Assembly: GCA_014841835.1 (NCBI GenBank)
Contig: JACYUQ010000002.1
Coordinates: forward strand, 310,001-374,000
DNA: 64,000 nt
Direction of reading: 5' to 3'
Source of the DNA: Oxalobacteraceae sp. CFBP 13730
GTDB lineage: Bacteria > Pseudomonadota > Gammaproteobacteria > Burkholderiales > Burkholderiaceae_D
This document shows, one piece after another, positions 47,580 to 55,419 of the stretch; the first letter of the stretch is position 1, and every line of letters begins with the position of its first letter. The translations under genes and the position numbers were made by a program. The notes under the pieces were generated by a model. That model had not been told where the DNA came from and did no database searches. It saw only the letters and a program-made list of their open reading frames with translations.

Positions 47580-48188
47580 ATGCAGGGCAAGTTCATCACG
47601 TTCGAAGGCATCGACGGCGCCGGAAAATCGACCCATATCGGCTTCGTCACCGATTTTCTCGCGGGGCGCGGCAAGACCGTGGTCGCTTCGCGCGAGCCGG
47701 GTGGCACGCCGCTGGGCGAAAAGCTGCGCGACGTGCTGCTGCACGAAACGATGCATCTGGAGACCGAGGCGCTGCTGATGTTCGCCAGCCGCCGCGAGCA
47801 TATCGCGCAGGTGATCGCGCCGCAGTTGGAGATGGGCCACTGGGTGTTGTCGGACCGGTTCACCGATGCCAGTTTTGCGTACCAGAGCGGCGGACGCGGT
47901 CTTGCGCGCGAGAAGATGGAAGCGCTCGAGGCGTGGGTGCATCCAGCGCTGCAGCCTGACCTGACGCTGCTGTTCGATGTGCCGCTCGAGGTGGCGCGCG
48001 AACGGCTGGACGCCACGCGCGCGCTCGACAAATTCGAGCGCGAGCAGGGCGAGTTCTTTGCCCGGTGCCGCGCCGAGTATCTGCGTCGTGCGGCGCAGTT
48101 CCCGCAGCGCTTCGTGGTCGTCGATTCGACGCGCAGCATCGAGGCGATCCAGCGCGAACTCGCGGCTGTCCTGGAGCGCCTGCTGTGA
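47580..48188 (+). CDS. tmk: Thymidylate kinase
   Basis: A 202-residue enzyme phosphorylating dTMP to dTDP. The P-loop is [11 protein letters not shown] at the N-terminus, the DR motif is [10 protein letters not shown], and the lid segment is [11 protein letters not shown]. The ATG at 47580 has AGAAGG about 8 bases upstream. An in-frame ATG at 47562 overlaps the mltG stop (ATGA) and would add MTEGCS; either start allows coupling to mltG. Confidence 0.96.
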   Translation: MQGKFITFEGIDGAGKSTHIGFVTDFLAGRGKTVVASREPGGTPLGEKLRDVLLHETMHLETEALLMFASRREHIAQVIAPQLEMGHWVLSDRFTDASFAYQSGGRGLAREKMEALEAWVHPALQPDLTLLFDVPLEVARERLDATRALDKFEREQGEFFARCRAEYLRRAAQFPQRFVVVDSTRSIEAIQRELAAVLERLL

Positions 48189-48190
48189 CG

Positions 48191-49207
48191 ATGTATCCAT
48201 GGCAGCGCGCGGCCTGGACCCAACTGCAGGCACTGCGCGCGCGCATGCCACACGCGATCCTGTTCCACGGCCCGGCCGGTACCGGCAAGGCCGACTTCAT
48301 CGAAGCGTTTGCCCAAGCGCTGCTGTGCGAGAACGCCCGACCGGACGGCCAGGCCTGCGGCGTCTGCGCATCGTGCGGCTGGTTCGCCCAGCACAACCAT
48401 CCCGATTACCGCCGCGTGCGGCCGGAAGCGCTCGAAGACGAACCGGGTGCAGGCGACGAGGAAGGCGACGGCGATCGTAAATCGAAGTCGACCAAGGCGC
48501 CGTCGAAAGAGATCAAGATCGAACAGATCCGGGCGCTGGCCGATTTCATGAATATTTCGACCCACCGCCAGGGCTTGCGCGTCGTGGTCCTGTATCCGGC
48601 CGAGGCGTTGAATACACCGGCATCGAACGCGCTGCTCAAGACGCTGGAAGAGCCGCCGCCAGGCACCGTGTTTCTGTTGTCATCGAATAGCCTGGACCGG
48701 CTGCTGCCGACGATCCTGTCGCGCTGCCGCAAGTTTGCGCTACCGATGCCGTCGCACGACGACGCGCTGGCGTGGCTTAACGCGCAAAGTGTGCCGGATG
48801 CCGACAGCTGGCTGCGCGAGCAGGGCGGCGCGCCACTGGCGGCGCTGGCTGCGTCGGCGCACGGCAGCCGCGAAGAACTCGACGTGCTGCTCGCGTTTCT
48901 GGCACGACCGGCGCCGGATGCGGCGCTGCGCGCGGCCGACAAGCTGGCCAAGGGCGAGTTGCCGGCATTGGTGGCGTGGACCCAGCGCTGGCTGTACGAT
49001 GTCTTCTCGTACAAATTGTCGGGCAAGATCCGCTATTACCCGCGCTATCAGAAAGAGCTGGCGGCGCTGGCCGGCAGGGCGCAGACGAACAATCTGCTGC
49101 GCGCGATCAAGGCCATGAACGAACGGCGCGCAGTCGCCGATCATCCGCTGTCGGCAAAATTATTTGTCGAGGACATGTTGCTTGAGTACACTGGCTGCTG
49201 TACATGA
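48191..49207 (+). CDS. holB: DNA polymerase III subunit delta'
   Basis: A 338-residue clamp-loader subunit. Walker-like GPAGTGKADF is near residue 30 (delta' itself is not an ATPase in E. coli), and the zinc-binding cysteines are in LLCENARPDGQACGVCASC. LKTLEEPPPGTVFLLSSN is the sensor region. An acidic/lysine-rich insert (about residues 80-105, GAGDEEGDGDRKSKST) separates the zinc part from the rest. I use ATG 48191; a GTG at 48185 overlaps the tmk stop and would add two residues. Long ORFs upstream are shadows of tmk. Confidence 0.94.
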   Translation: MYPWQRAAWTQLQALRARMPHAILFHGPAGTGKADFIEAFAQALLCENARPDGQACGVCASCGWFAQHNHPDYRRVRPEALEDEPGAGDEEGDGDRKSKSTKAPSKEIKIEQIRALADFMNISTHRQGLRVVVLYPAEALNTPASNALLKTLEEPPPGTVFLLSSNSLDRLLPTILSRCRKFALPMPSHDDALAWLNAQSVPDADSWLREQGGAPLAALAASAHGSREELDVLLAFLARPAPDAALRAADKLAKGELPALVAWTQRWLYDVFSYKLSGKIRYYPRYQKELAALAGRAQTNNLLRAIKAMNERRAVADHPLSAKLFVEDMLLEYTGCCT

Positions 49208-49217
49208 GAGGACCACG

Positions 49218-49595
49218 ATGAGCGCCAATCCGCCCGATGCCACCGCAGCCCAGGCCCCGCGCCCGTCCGTGCTGTCGCTGGCGATCAAGGAAAAAGCGGC
49301 GCTCTATGCGGCCTATATGCCATTCCTGCGTAATGGCGGCATGTTCGTCCCGACCAGCAAGCCGTACCAGATCGGCGACGAGATCTACCTGATCCTGGCG
49401 CTGATGGACGATCCGAATAAATACCCCATTGCCGGCACCGTCGCCTGGATCACGCCGGCAGGCGCCAACAACAACAAGGCGCAAGGCATCGGCGTGCATT
49501 TCCCGGCCGACGAATCGGGCCAGCGCGCCCGCCAGCGCATCGAAGAAATCCTCGGCGCCGCGCTGCGTTCGTCGCGCGCCACCCATACGTTGTAA
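49218..49595 (+). CDS. pilZ: PilZ, type IV pilus assembly protein
   Basis: A 125-residue protein of the founding PilZ type, needed for type IV pilus formation. This type lacks the RxxxR and DxSxxG c-di-GMP-binding residues; none are seen near LRNGGMFVPTS. The rest (GTVAWITPAG, GIGVHFPADE) matches. ATG 49218 has GAGAGGA 7 bases upstream. The stop codon is the first TAA of an 18-bp tandem repeat array. Confidence 0.92.
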   Translation: MSANPPDATAAQAPRPSVLSLAIKEKAALYAAYMPFLRNGGMFVPTSKPYQIGDEIYLILALMDDPNKYPIAGTVAWITPAGANNNKAQGIGVHFPADESGQRARQRIEEILGAALRSSRATHTL

Positions 49596-49657
49596 CTACC
49601 CCATGGTTTGTAACTACCCCATGATCTGTAACTACCCCATAATCTGTAACTAACCCA
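49591..49657 (+). repeat. 18-bp tandem repeat, 3.7 copies, at the end of pilZ
   Basis: The unit TGTAACTACCCCATGRTY starts at 49591, 49609, 49627 and (partial, TGTAACTAACCCA) 49645. The pilZ stop codon is the TAA of the first unit, and each later unit carries a TAA in the same frame. 18 is a multiple of three, so copy-number change would not alter the PilZ product. The array ends 10 bases before the next gene. Confidence 0.92.
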
Positions 49658-49667
49658 ATTTAGCTGC

Positions 49668-50186
49668 ATGCCTTCCTACGTCCATCGCCTGGCACGACGC
49701 GACGACCTGCCGGTCATCGTCGATATCTATAACTCCACCATCGCCTCGCGCGACGTGACCGCCGATACCGAGCCGGTGTCGGTGCAGTCGCGCGAAGCCT
49801 GGTTCAACGAGCACACGCCCGACCGGCGCCCGTTGTGGGTGATCCACGATGCGCTCGATACGAGCGAAGAGCCGGCCGTCATCGGCTGGCTGTCGTACTC
49901 GAACTTCTATGGCCGACCGGCGTATTCGGGCACGGCGGAAGTCTCGATCTATATCGCGGAACGTGCGCGCGGTCAGGGCCTGGGACGCTACTGCCTGGAG
50001 CTGGCGATCGCATTCGCGCCCGAGGTCAAGGTGCATACGCTGCTGGGGTTCATCTTTGGCCACAATGCGCCGAGCCTGGCGCTGTTTGATAAATATGGCT
50101 TTGAGACCTGGGCCAATTTCCCGCGGGTGGCGAACCTCGATGGGATCGAGCGCGATCTGATCATTCTGGGCAAACGCGTGGCTTGA
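49668..50186 (+). CDS. GNAT acetyltransferase, phosphinothricin acetyltransferase-like
   Basis: A 172-residue acetyltransferase close to the Pat/MddA type, which acetylates small amines such as phosphinothricin analogues or methionine sulfoximine/sulfone. Family marks are IYNSTIASRDVTADTEP, YIAERARGQGLGRYCLE (acetyl-CoA site) and GHNAPSLALFDKYGFETWA. It is inserted between pilZ and tatD, which adjoin in Pseudomonas. The ribosome site is weak. Natural substrate unknown. Confidence 0.88.
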   Translation: MPSYVHRLARRDDLPVIVDIYNSTIASRDVTADTEPVSVQSREAWFNEHTPDRRPLWVIHDALDTSEEPAVIGWLSYSNFYGRPAYSGTAEVSIYIAERARGQGLGRYCLELAIAFAPEVKVHTLLGFIFGHNAPSLALFDKYGFETWANFPRVANLDGIERDLIILGKRVA

Positions 50187-50238
50187 CCACGACCATGGCG
50201 CCCGTGCTGCGGCAGGGCGCCTCGCGTACAATGGCGGG

Positions 50239-51021
50239 ATGTTTATCGATTCCCACTGCCACATCAATTTTCCGGAGCTGGCCGCCCGCATGCCCGAGGT
50301 GCTGGCCAAGATGGCCGAGAACCAGGTCACGCACGCCCTGTGCGTGTCGGTCGACCTGCCGGACTTTCCGCAAGTGCTCGCGCTGGCCGAGCAGTATCCG
50401 CATATCTTCGCGTCGGTCGGCGTCCATCCCGACTACGAGGACACGCCTGAACCGACCGTGCAGCAGCTGGTCGAGCTGGCGGACCACGCGAAGATCGTTG
50501 CCATCGGCGAGACGGGCCTGGATTACTACCGTCTCAAGGGCGACCTCGAATGGCAGCGCGAGCGCTTTCGCGTGCATATCCGCGCGTCGCGTGAAACCCG
50601 CAAGCCGTTGATCATCCATACGCGCGCTGCCAGCGAAGACACGATCCGCCTGATGAAGGAAGAGGGCGCCGGCACCGACGCCGGTGGCGTGGCGGGCGTG
50701 ATGCATTGCTTTACCGAGTCGCTCGAGGTTGCGCAGGCGGCCATGGAGCAAGGTTTCTATATCTCGTTCTCGGGCATCGTCACCTTCAAGAGCGCCAAGG
50801 ACCTGCAGGCCGTTGCGCTGGCCGTGCCGCTCGAGCGCATGCTGATCGAGACCGATTCGCCGTATCTGGCGCCGGTGCCGTTCCGTGGCCGCATGAACGA
50901 GCCGGGATATGTGGCGCATGTGGCCGAGTATATCGCCACGCTCAAGGGCGTGTCGCTGCGCGATGTCGCGGCGCAGACGAGCGAAAATTTCTTCAACCTG
51001 TTCCAGGCAGCCAGGAGCTGA
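50239..51021 (+). CDS. tatD: TatD-family metal-dependent hydrolase / DNase
   Basis: A 260-residue TIM-barrel hydrolase with 3'-5' exonuclease activity in characterised members. Metal ligands are visible in FIDSHCHINFPEL, GETGLDYYR (Glu), IIHTRAASED, MHCFTES and IETDSPYLAP (Asp). Length matches. Follows the GNAT gene by 52 bases and is 3 bases ahead of the ankyrin gene, so they probably share a transcript. Confidence 0.95.
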   Translation: MFIDSHCHINFPELAARMPEVLAKMAENQVTHALCVSVDLPDFPQVLALAEQYPHIFASVGVHPDYEDTPEPTVQQLVELADHAKIVAIGETGLDYYRLKGDLEWQRERFRVHIRASRETRKPLIIHTRAASEDTIRLMKEEGAGTDAGGVAGVMHCFTESLEVAQAAMEQGFYISFSGIVTFKSAKDLQAVALAVPLERMLIETDSPYLAPVPFRGRMNEPGYVAHVAEYIATLKGVSLRDVAAQTSENFFNLFQAARS

Positions 51022-51024
51022 CGC

Positions 51025-51693
51025 ATGCCGATTGTTCGTTCGATGGCGCGCCTGTGCGCGGTGAGTGTATTGGTTGCAGCGGCTGCCAGCGCTGTTGCAG
51101 CGGCGCCGCCGACTGACAAGCAGGTGTCGTCGTTCTTCCGCGCCGTGCAGATGGACGATGCGAGCACCGTGCGCAAGATGGTCGGGACGGTCGTCAACGC
51201 CAACGAACTCAATCCGCTGGGCGGCGAGCCGGCACTGGTGCTGGCAATCCGCGAAGGCTCGGCGGCCGTCGTGCAGGATTTGCTGGCCCACCCGGGCACC
51301 GACCTGGAACGCAAGGCGGTCAACGGCAACACCGCGCTGATGATGGCAGCGTTCAAGCGCGATGGCGACACGGTACGCGCACTGCTGGACAAAGGCGCCA
51401 AGGTCAACCAGCCCGGCTGGACGGCGCTGCATTACGCGGCCGCCAGCGGTGACGCCGCAATCGCGCAACTGCTGATCGAACGTGGGGAGCAGGTCAATGC
51501 GCTGTCGCCGCGTCCGTCCGGCGCCGTGACGCCGTTGATGATGGCGGCGCGCGAGGGGCAGGATGGGATCGTGCGCCTGTTGCTGGCCAAGGGCGCAAAT
51601 GCGGCCCTCAAGAACACCGAAGGCTTCACCGCTGCCCAGTTGGCCAAGCAGGCCGGTCACGACAAACTGGCCGGGCTGCTGTCCGGTCGCTAA
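51025..51693 (+). CDS. Secreted ankyrin-repeat protein
   Basis: A 222-residue protein with a signal peptide (hydrophobic core about residues 8-27, cut near AVAAAPP) and four to five ankyrin repeats, for example VNGNTALMMAAFKRDGDTVRALLDKGA and GWTALHYAAASGDAAIAQLLIERG in consecutive order. Likely periplasmic, binding a protein partner; no enzyme motif. AGGAG lies about 8 bases upstream of the ATG. Coupled to tatD. Confidence 0.9.
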   Translation: MPIVRSMARLCAVSVLVAAAASAVAAAPPTDKQVSSFFRAVQMDDASTVRKMVGTVVNANELNPLGGEPALVLAIREGSAAVVQDLLAHPGTDLERKAVNGNTALMMAAFKRDGDTVRALLDKGAKVNQPGWTALHYAAASGDAAIAQLLIERGEQVNALSPRPSGAVTPLMMAAREGQDGIVRLLLAKGANAALKNTEGFTAAQLAKQAGHDKLAGLLSGR

Positions 51694-51817
51694 TGGGCGG
51701 CAAACGGCGTCGGGATTGAATTGGACGTTATTTGCCCCTTACCTCGACAGATTGCGCGCAGGAAATAGTATTCATAATAGTCCTACGGTCCCACTACACA
51801 GGACGACGAGGATAATC

Positions 51818-52732
51818 ATGCTGAACGAACGCGAAATCGAAAGCTGCTACCTGGGGCAGTTCATTCCAGTCCACTACCATCACAATATGCTGATGGACCA
51901 GAACCGGATGCACAGCTTCAAGTCCGCCATCCACTACTCGGTTTTCCCCGGCGCCAAGGTGCTGGAACTGGGCGGCGGCACGGGCGTGCTGTCGTTCTTC
52001 GCGGCGCAGAAAGCGTCCAAAGTCTATTGCGTCGAATACAACCCGGACATGGTGCGTGAAGCGCGCCGCTTCCTGGCCATGAACCCGAACGGCCACAAGG
52101 TCGAAGTCGTGCACGCCGACGCATTCGATTATCTGCCGCCGGAGCCGGTCGATGTCGTCATCTGCGAAATGATCCACGTCGGCATGCTGCGTGAAAAACA
52201 GGTCGAAGTGATCGAGTCGTTCAAGCGCCGCTACCTGGCCAAGTTCGGCGGCCCGCTGCCGCTGTTCATGCCGGAAGCCGTGATCATGGCCGTCCAGCCA
52301 CTCCAGCAGGAATACGACTTCGACGGCTTCTACGCCCCGATCGTCCAGTTCCAGGAAACGGGCGTCGTCCAGCCGGGCACGATCGAACTGTCGCAGCCCG
52401 CCGTCTACAGCATCATCGACTTCGGCCAACCGGTCGACAGCCTGATCGCCTGGGAAGGCTCGGTCCTGATCGAACAGTCCGGCACCCTGAACGCCATGCG
52501 CTTCGTGACGAAAAACGTCCTGGCCATCGTGCAGGAACAAGCCACCACGATCGACTGGCTGAACCACTACATGACGCTGCCGCTCTACACGCCCATCACC
52601 GTCAAAGCCGGCGACCTGCTGCGCCTGTCCTTCGCCTACCGCGCCGGCGGCTCGATCCCGTCCCTGCAAGCCTCGATCCAGGCCGACGTCGTCACCCAGA
52701 CCGTCACCGAACAAATCCCCGAATACGCCTAA
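51818..52732 (+). CDS. SAM-dependent methyltransferase with protein-arginine methyltransferase (PRMT) hallmarks
   Basis: A 304-residue protein. A PRMT-like N-terminal helix VHYHHNMLMDQNR (19-30) precedes the SAM motif VLELGGGTGVLSFFAA (48-63). The acidic end of beta-2 is VYCVEYN. A double-Glu loop follows: Glu117 and Glu126 in CEMIHVGMLREK, nine residues apart as in eukaryotic PRMTs. A C-terminal beta-rich domain contains TTIDWLNHY, which falls where PRMTs have the THW loop, here I-D-W. These features fit a PRMT fold in a bacterium; the target is unknown and another O- or N-methyltransferase is possible. I start at ATG 51818; the open frame upstream is a shadow of the ankyrin gene. Two palindromic repeats follow. 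Confidence 0.82.
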   Translation: MLNEREIESCYLGQFIPVHYHHNMLMDQNRMHSFKSAIHYSVFPGAKVLELGGGTGVLSFFAAQKASKVYCVEYNPDMVREARRFLAMNPNGHKVEVVHADAFDYLPPEPVDVVICEMIHVGMLREKQVEVIESFKRRYLAKFGGPLPLFMPEAVIMAVQPLQQEYDFDGFYAPIVQFQETGVVQPGTIELSQPAVYSIIDFGQPVDSLIAWEGSVLIEQSGTLNAMRFVTKNVLAIVQEQATTIDWLNHYMTLPLYTPITVKAGDLLRLSFAYRAGGSIPSLQASIQADVVTQTVTEQIPEYA

Positions 52733-52743
52733 CCCCCCAACCA

Positions 52744-52807
52744 GGGTCAGTGTCGAATTGTTTGACAACTTCAGTAAATTAGTTGCTCAATAATTCGACT
52801 CTGACCC
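52744..52807. repeat. GGGTCAG-ended palindromic repeat, unit 1
   Basis: A 64-base unit starts GGGTCAGTGTCGAATTGTTT and ends TAATTCGACTCTGACCCC, giving an imperfect long hairpin with inner ACAACT/AGTTG pairing. It starts 11 bases after the methyltransferase stop. Together with unit 2 it occupies much of the 323-base gap before the next gene. Confidence 0.85.
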
Positions 52808-52839
52808 CAATTGATGGGTAATTGCTGGCTGGATAAATA

Positions 52840-52903
52840 GGGTCAGTGTCGAATTGTTTGCCAACTGTCGTGAATCAGTTGCTCAATAAATCGACACTGA
52901 CCC
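52840..52903. repeat. GGGTCAG-ended palindromic repeat, unit 2
   Basis: A second copy of the same 64-base unit, 96 bases after the first, starting GGGTCAGTGTCGAATTGTTT and ending ATCGACACTGACCC. The outer arms pair almost perfectly; the central bases differ from unit 1. The rest of the gap (52904-53055) holds only an ordinary ribosome site for the next gene. Confidence 0.85.
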
Positions 52904-53055
52904 TAATTGTTTGGATTGAGCTCTATGGCTATTGCCTGGACCGCTTATCGGGGTAGGCGACTGTTCGTGCCGGGAAACTGACTGTGCGTCGGACGGGGGT
53001 AGCCTGCGAATAACGGTGGCGGGTAGAGTGCTTCCATGTTCAATGTGGAGGCAAT

Positions 53056-53256
53056 ATGCTGAGTTTTCTCGTCTGGGTGCTGCTGTTGATGGTGTGCTGG
53101 CCGATTGCATTGCTGGCGCTGCTGGTCTATCCGGTCGTCTGGCTGTTGCTGCTGCCGTTCAGGCTGCTGGGAATTGGTGTCGATGCGGTGTTCAACCTGC
53201 TCAAGGCCATCGTCATGCTGCCGGCGCGGGTGCTGGGACAGCAGCCCGGCCGTTGA
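53056..53256 (+). CDS. Small hydrophobic membrane protein, unknown function
   Basis: A 66-residue protein made of two adjoining hydrophobic segments (about 2-22 and 24-40) and a shorter amphipathic stretch, ending LPARVLGQQPGR. GGAGG lies 4 bases ahead of the ATG, a strong translation signal that makes it credible despite its size. No family recognised. Confidence 0.7.
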   Translation: MLSFLVWVLLLMVCWPIALLALLVYPVVWLLLLPFRLLGIGVDAVFNLLKAIVMLPARVLGQQPGR

Positions 53257-53370
53257 TATCATCCTGGCATGACTGAGTGTTGGGCAATTAACAGACGATT
53301 CTTGCGCGATCTTCTACTGTGAAGATGCTCGCTTTCAATTCGAAAGCAATCATTAAATAGAGGAAATAAT

Positions 53371-53598
53371 ATGCGCCTGGATATCTACCGTAGAGCTGAA
53401 CATGACGGCAAGTTTTCGTACCTGGCCGTGCCGGAATCGAAGAGCATTCCTGAAGAAGCCACCAATACCGATTGGGAAATTGAAACCAAGGGCTACGAGG
53501 TGGAAGACAACGCCGACGGCATCAAGGATTTCGACATCGAACACCTGAGCGACCAGATCGCCGAAAAAGGCTATGCGATCACGTCGGTGACGCACTAA
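53371..53598 (+). CDS. Small acidic soluble protein, unknown function
   Basis: A 75-residue protein, strongly acidic in its middle (GYEVEDNADGIKDFDIEHLS), beginning MRLDIYRRAEHDGKFSYLAV. GAGGAAATA precedes the ATG at good spacing. It looks like a conserved small protein of the Oxalobacteraceae (possibly of a DUF6139-like family, not verified). No catalytic motif or export signal. Confidence 0.75.
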   Translation: MRLDIYRRAEHDGKFSYLAVPESKSIPEEATNTDWEIETKGYEVEDNADGIKDFDIEHLSDQIAEKGYAITSVTH

Positions 53599-53638
53599 GA
53601 TTTCCCCGGCGGGCCACCAGGTCCGCCAACTCTCCTTC

Positions 53639-53670
53639 ATCGGCAAGCGCGGCATTCGCCCCTTGCCGAT
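53639..53670 (+). terminator. Hairpin after the small acidic protein gene
   Basis: ATCGGCAAG (53639-53647) pairs perfectly with CTTGCCGAT (53662-53670) over a 14-base loop, 41 bases after the stop codon. No T run follows, so it is only a terminator candidate. Confidence 0.45.
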
Positions 53671-53787
53671 GCGCCAACATCTCTCCCTGAGAACCTGGCC
53701 CGCCCGCAACGGCCCTATAGCCGTTGTGGTATTCTGCGTCCTCGATCAAGCAAGCCAGCCACGCGATGCGCTGGGACGGAGGATGGT

Positions 53788-54687
53788 ATGAAGTGGGTTG
53801 TTGTCGGTTTTTATGTGTTATCGATCCTGCACATCCATTTCCGCGGCCGAGTCCGTCTACCGTTTCGTCGCCAGATTTTTGATCATTCGTCGTTCATGGC
53901 GCCGATCAATATCTTTATGCACAAGTTTTCGCGCGTACCCAATACGCCGTTTACGCCGCTGTCCGAATTCCCCGAACTGGCCCGTCTGCAAGAGAATTGG
54001 CCGATCATTCGCGCCGAAGCCGAAAGCATGCTCGCGCTCAAGAAGATCAAGGCTGCCGAGCAGAACGATGACGCCGGTTTCAACTCGTTCTTCAAGAATG
54101 GCTGGAAGCGTTTCTACCTGAAATGGTATGACGCCAGCCACCCGTCGGCCGAGCGCCTGTGCCCGCAGACCTATGCGCTGCTGCAGTCGATCCCATCGGT
54201 CAAGGCCGCGATGTTCGCCGAGCTGCCACCGGGCGGGAAGCTGAACCCGCACCGCGATCCATTTGCCGGCTCCATGCGCTATCACCTGGGCCTGGCAACG
54301 CCGAACGATGACCGCTGCTTCATCGAAGTCGATGGCGAACGCCACAGCTGGCGCGACGGTCAGGGCGTCGTGTTTGACGAAACCTATATCCACTGGGCGA
54401 TCAACGGCAGCGAGAGCGACCGCATCATTCTGTTCTGCGACGTCGAGCGTCCGATGCGCTATCGCTGGATGCAGAGCGTGAATCGCTGGCTCGGCCGCAA
54501 CCTGATGACCGCCGCTGCATCGCCCAACGAAACGGGTGACCAGGTCGGCCTGGTCAGCAAGCTGTTCCGCATTTCGTTCTACATGGGCCAGTACCGCCGC
54601 CGCTTCAAGGCGTGGAACAAGACCGCCTACAACATCACGCGCGTGGCGCTGGTGATTGCACTGGCCGCATTCATTTACTGGATCTGA
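53788..54687 (+). CDS. lpxO: LpxO-like aspartyl/asparaginyl beta-hydroxylase (lipid A 2-hydroxylase type)
   Basis: A 299-residue Fe(II)/2-oxoglutarate dioxygenase. A hydrophobic N-terminal helix (about 3-18) and a C-terminal helix (about 278-297, [16 protein letters not shown]) anchor it in the inner membrane. The iron-binding His residues are in [13 protein letters not shown] and [10 protein letters not shown], with the oxoglutarate-binding Arg in [13 protein letters not shown]. LpxO adds a 2-hydroxyl to a lipid A acyl chain, so lipid A is the likely but unproven substrate here. The start is preceded by GGAGGATGG. Confidence 0.87.
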   Translation: MKWVVVGFYVLSILHIHFRGRVRLPFRRQIFDHSSFMAPINIFMHKFSRVPNTPFTPLSEFPELARLQENWPIIRAEAESMLALKKIKAAEQNDDAGFNSFFKNGWKRFYLKWYDASHPSAERLCPQTYALLQSIPSVKAAMFAELPPGGKLNPHRDPFAGSMRYHLGLATPNDDRCFIEVDGERHSWRDGQGVVFDETYIHWAINGSESDRIILFCDVERPMRYRWMQSVNRWLGRNLMTAAASPNETGDQVGLVSKLFRISFYMGQYRRRFKAWNKTAYNITRVALVIALAAFIYWI

Positions 54688-54726
54688 CCCGCCACGAACT
54701 TCCCGAACCATCGTCAACACGACAAC

Positions 54727-54770
54727 CCATTGTAGCGAAACAGGCATCTTTGCCGATCTCGCTACAATGG
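54727..54770 (+). promoter_or_regulatory. 12-bp perfect inverted repeat upstream of wrbA
   Basis: CCATTGTAGCGA (54727-54738) and TCGCTACAATGG (54759-54770) are exact reverse complements 20 bases apart. CTTTTCTGTTTT follows. It may be the lpxO terminator or an operator or attenuator for wrbA, whose start is 30 bases on. TACAAT in the right arm could be a -10 box, but no matching -35 is seen. Confidence 0.55.
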
Positions 54771-54800
54771 CTTTTCTGTTTTCACCTATCGGAGAAGTCC

Positions 54801-55400
54801 ATGGCAAAAGTACTGGTGTTGTATTACTCGACCTACGGTCACATTGAAACGATGGCCAACGCAATGGCCGAAGGCGCGCGCGGCGCCGGTGCAACGGTCG
54901 ACGTGAAACGCGTCCCGGAAACCGTTCCTGAAGACATCGCCAAGAACGGCCACTTCAAGCTGGAGCAGTCTGCGCCCATCGCCAAGGTGGATGAGCTGGA
55001 GCACTACGATGCCATCATTATCGGCGCACCAACCCGCTATGGCCGCATGCCGAGCCAGATGGCGGCCTTCCTCGACCAGACCGGCGGCCTGTGGGCACGC
55101 GGCGCCCTGAACGGCAAAGTCGGTGGCGCTTTCACGTCGACCGCCACCCAGCACGGCGGCCAGGAGACCACGCTGTTTTCGATCATTACGAACCTGATGA
55201 ATCTCGGCTTGACCATCGTCGGTCTGCCATACAGCTACCAGCAACAGATGACGCTCGACGAAGTCGTCGGCGGCAGCCCGTACGGCGCGACGACGATTGC
55301 CGGCGGCAAGGGCGAGCGTCAGCCGAGCGAGATCGACCTGGGCGGCGCGCGCCACCAGGGCAAGCTGATCGCCGAGACCGCCGCCAAGCTGTTCGGCTGA
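54801..55400 (+). CDS. wrbA: NAD(P)H:quinone oxidoreductase WrbA
   Basis: A 199-residue flavodoxin-like protein that reduces quinones by two electrons using FMN. The FMN phosphate loop is [19 protein letters not shown] at the N-terminus. [21 protein letters not shown] and [15 protein letters not shown] are the other flavin-contact blocks. ATG 54801 has GGAGAAG 7 bases upstream; the long open frame upstream is not WrbA-like. Followed by a GST gene after 19 bases, suggesting a shared oxidative or electrophile defence unit. Confidence 0.96.
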   Translation: MAKVLVLYYSTYGHIETMANAMAEGARGAGATVDVKRVPETVPEDIAKNGHFKLEQSAPIAKVDELEHYDAIIIGAPTRYGRMPSQMAAFLDQTGGLWARGALNGKVGGAFTSTATQHGGQETTLFSIITNLMNLGLTIVGLPYSYQQQMTLDEVVGGSPYGATTIAGGKGERQPSEIDLGGARHQGKLIAETAAKLFG

Positions 55401-55419
55401 TCGGGCAGGCGCCATCACC

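Noticed and set aside
49591..49657. The short tandem repeats (also 56131-56202) as CRISPR arrays
   Set aside because: Units are 12-18 bp with no spacers and no cas genes.
52300..52732. Strong preference for C-ending codons in the 3' half of the PRMT-like gene as a sign of transfer or fusion
   Set aside because: The shift is subtle, GC stays in the local range and the protein is continuous across it; I cannot measure it without computation.
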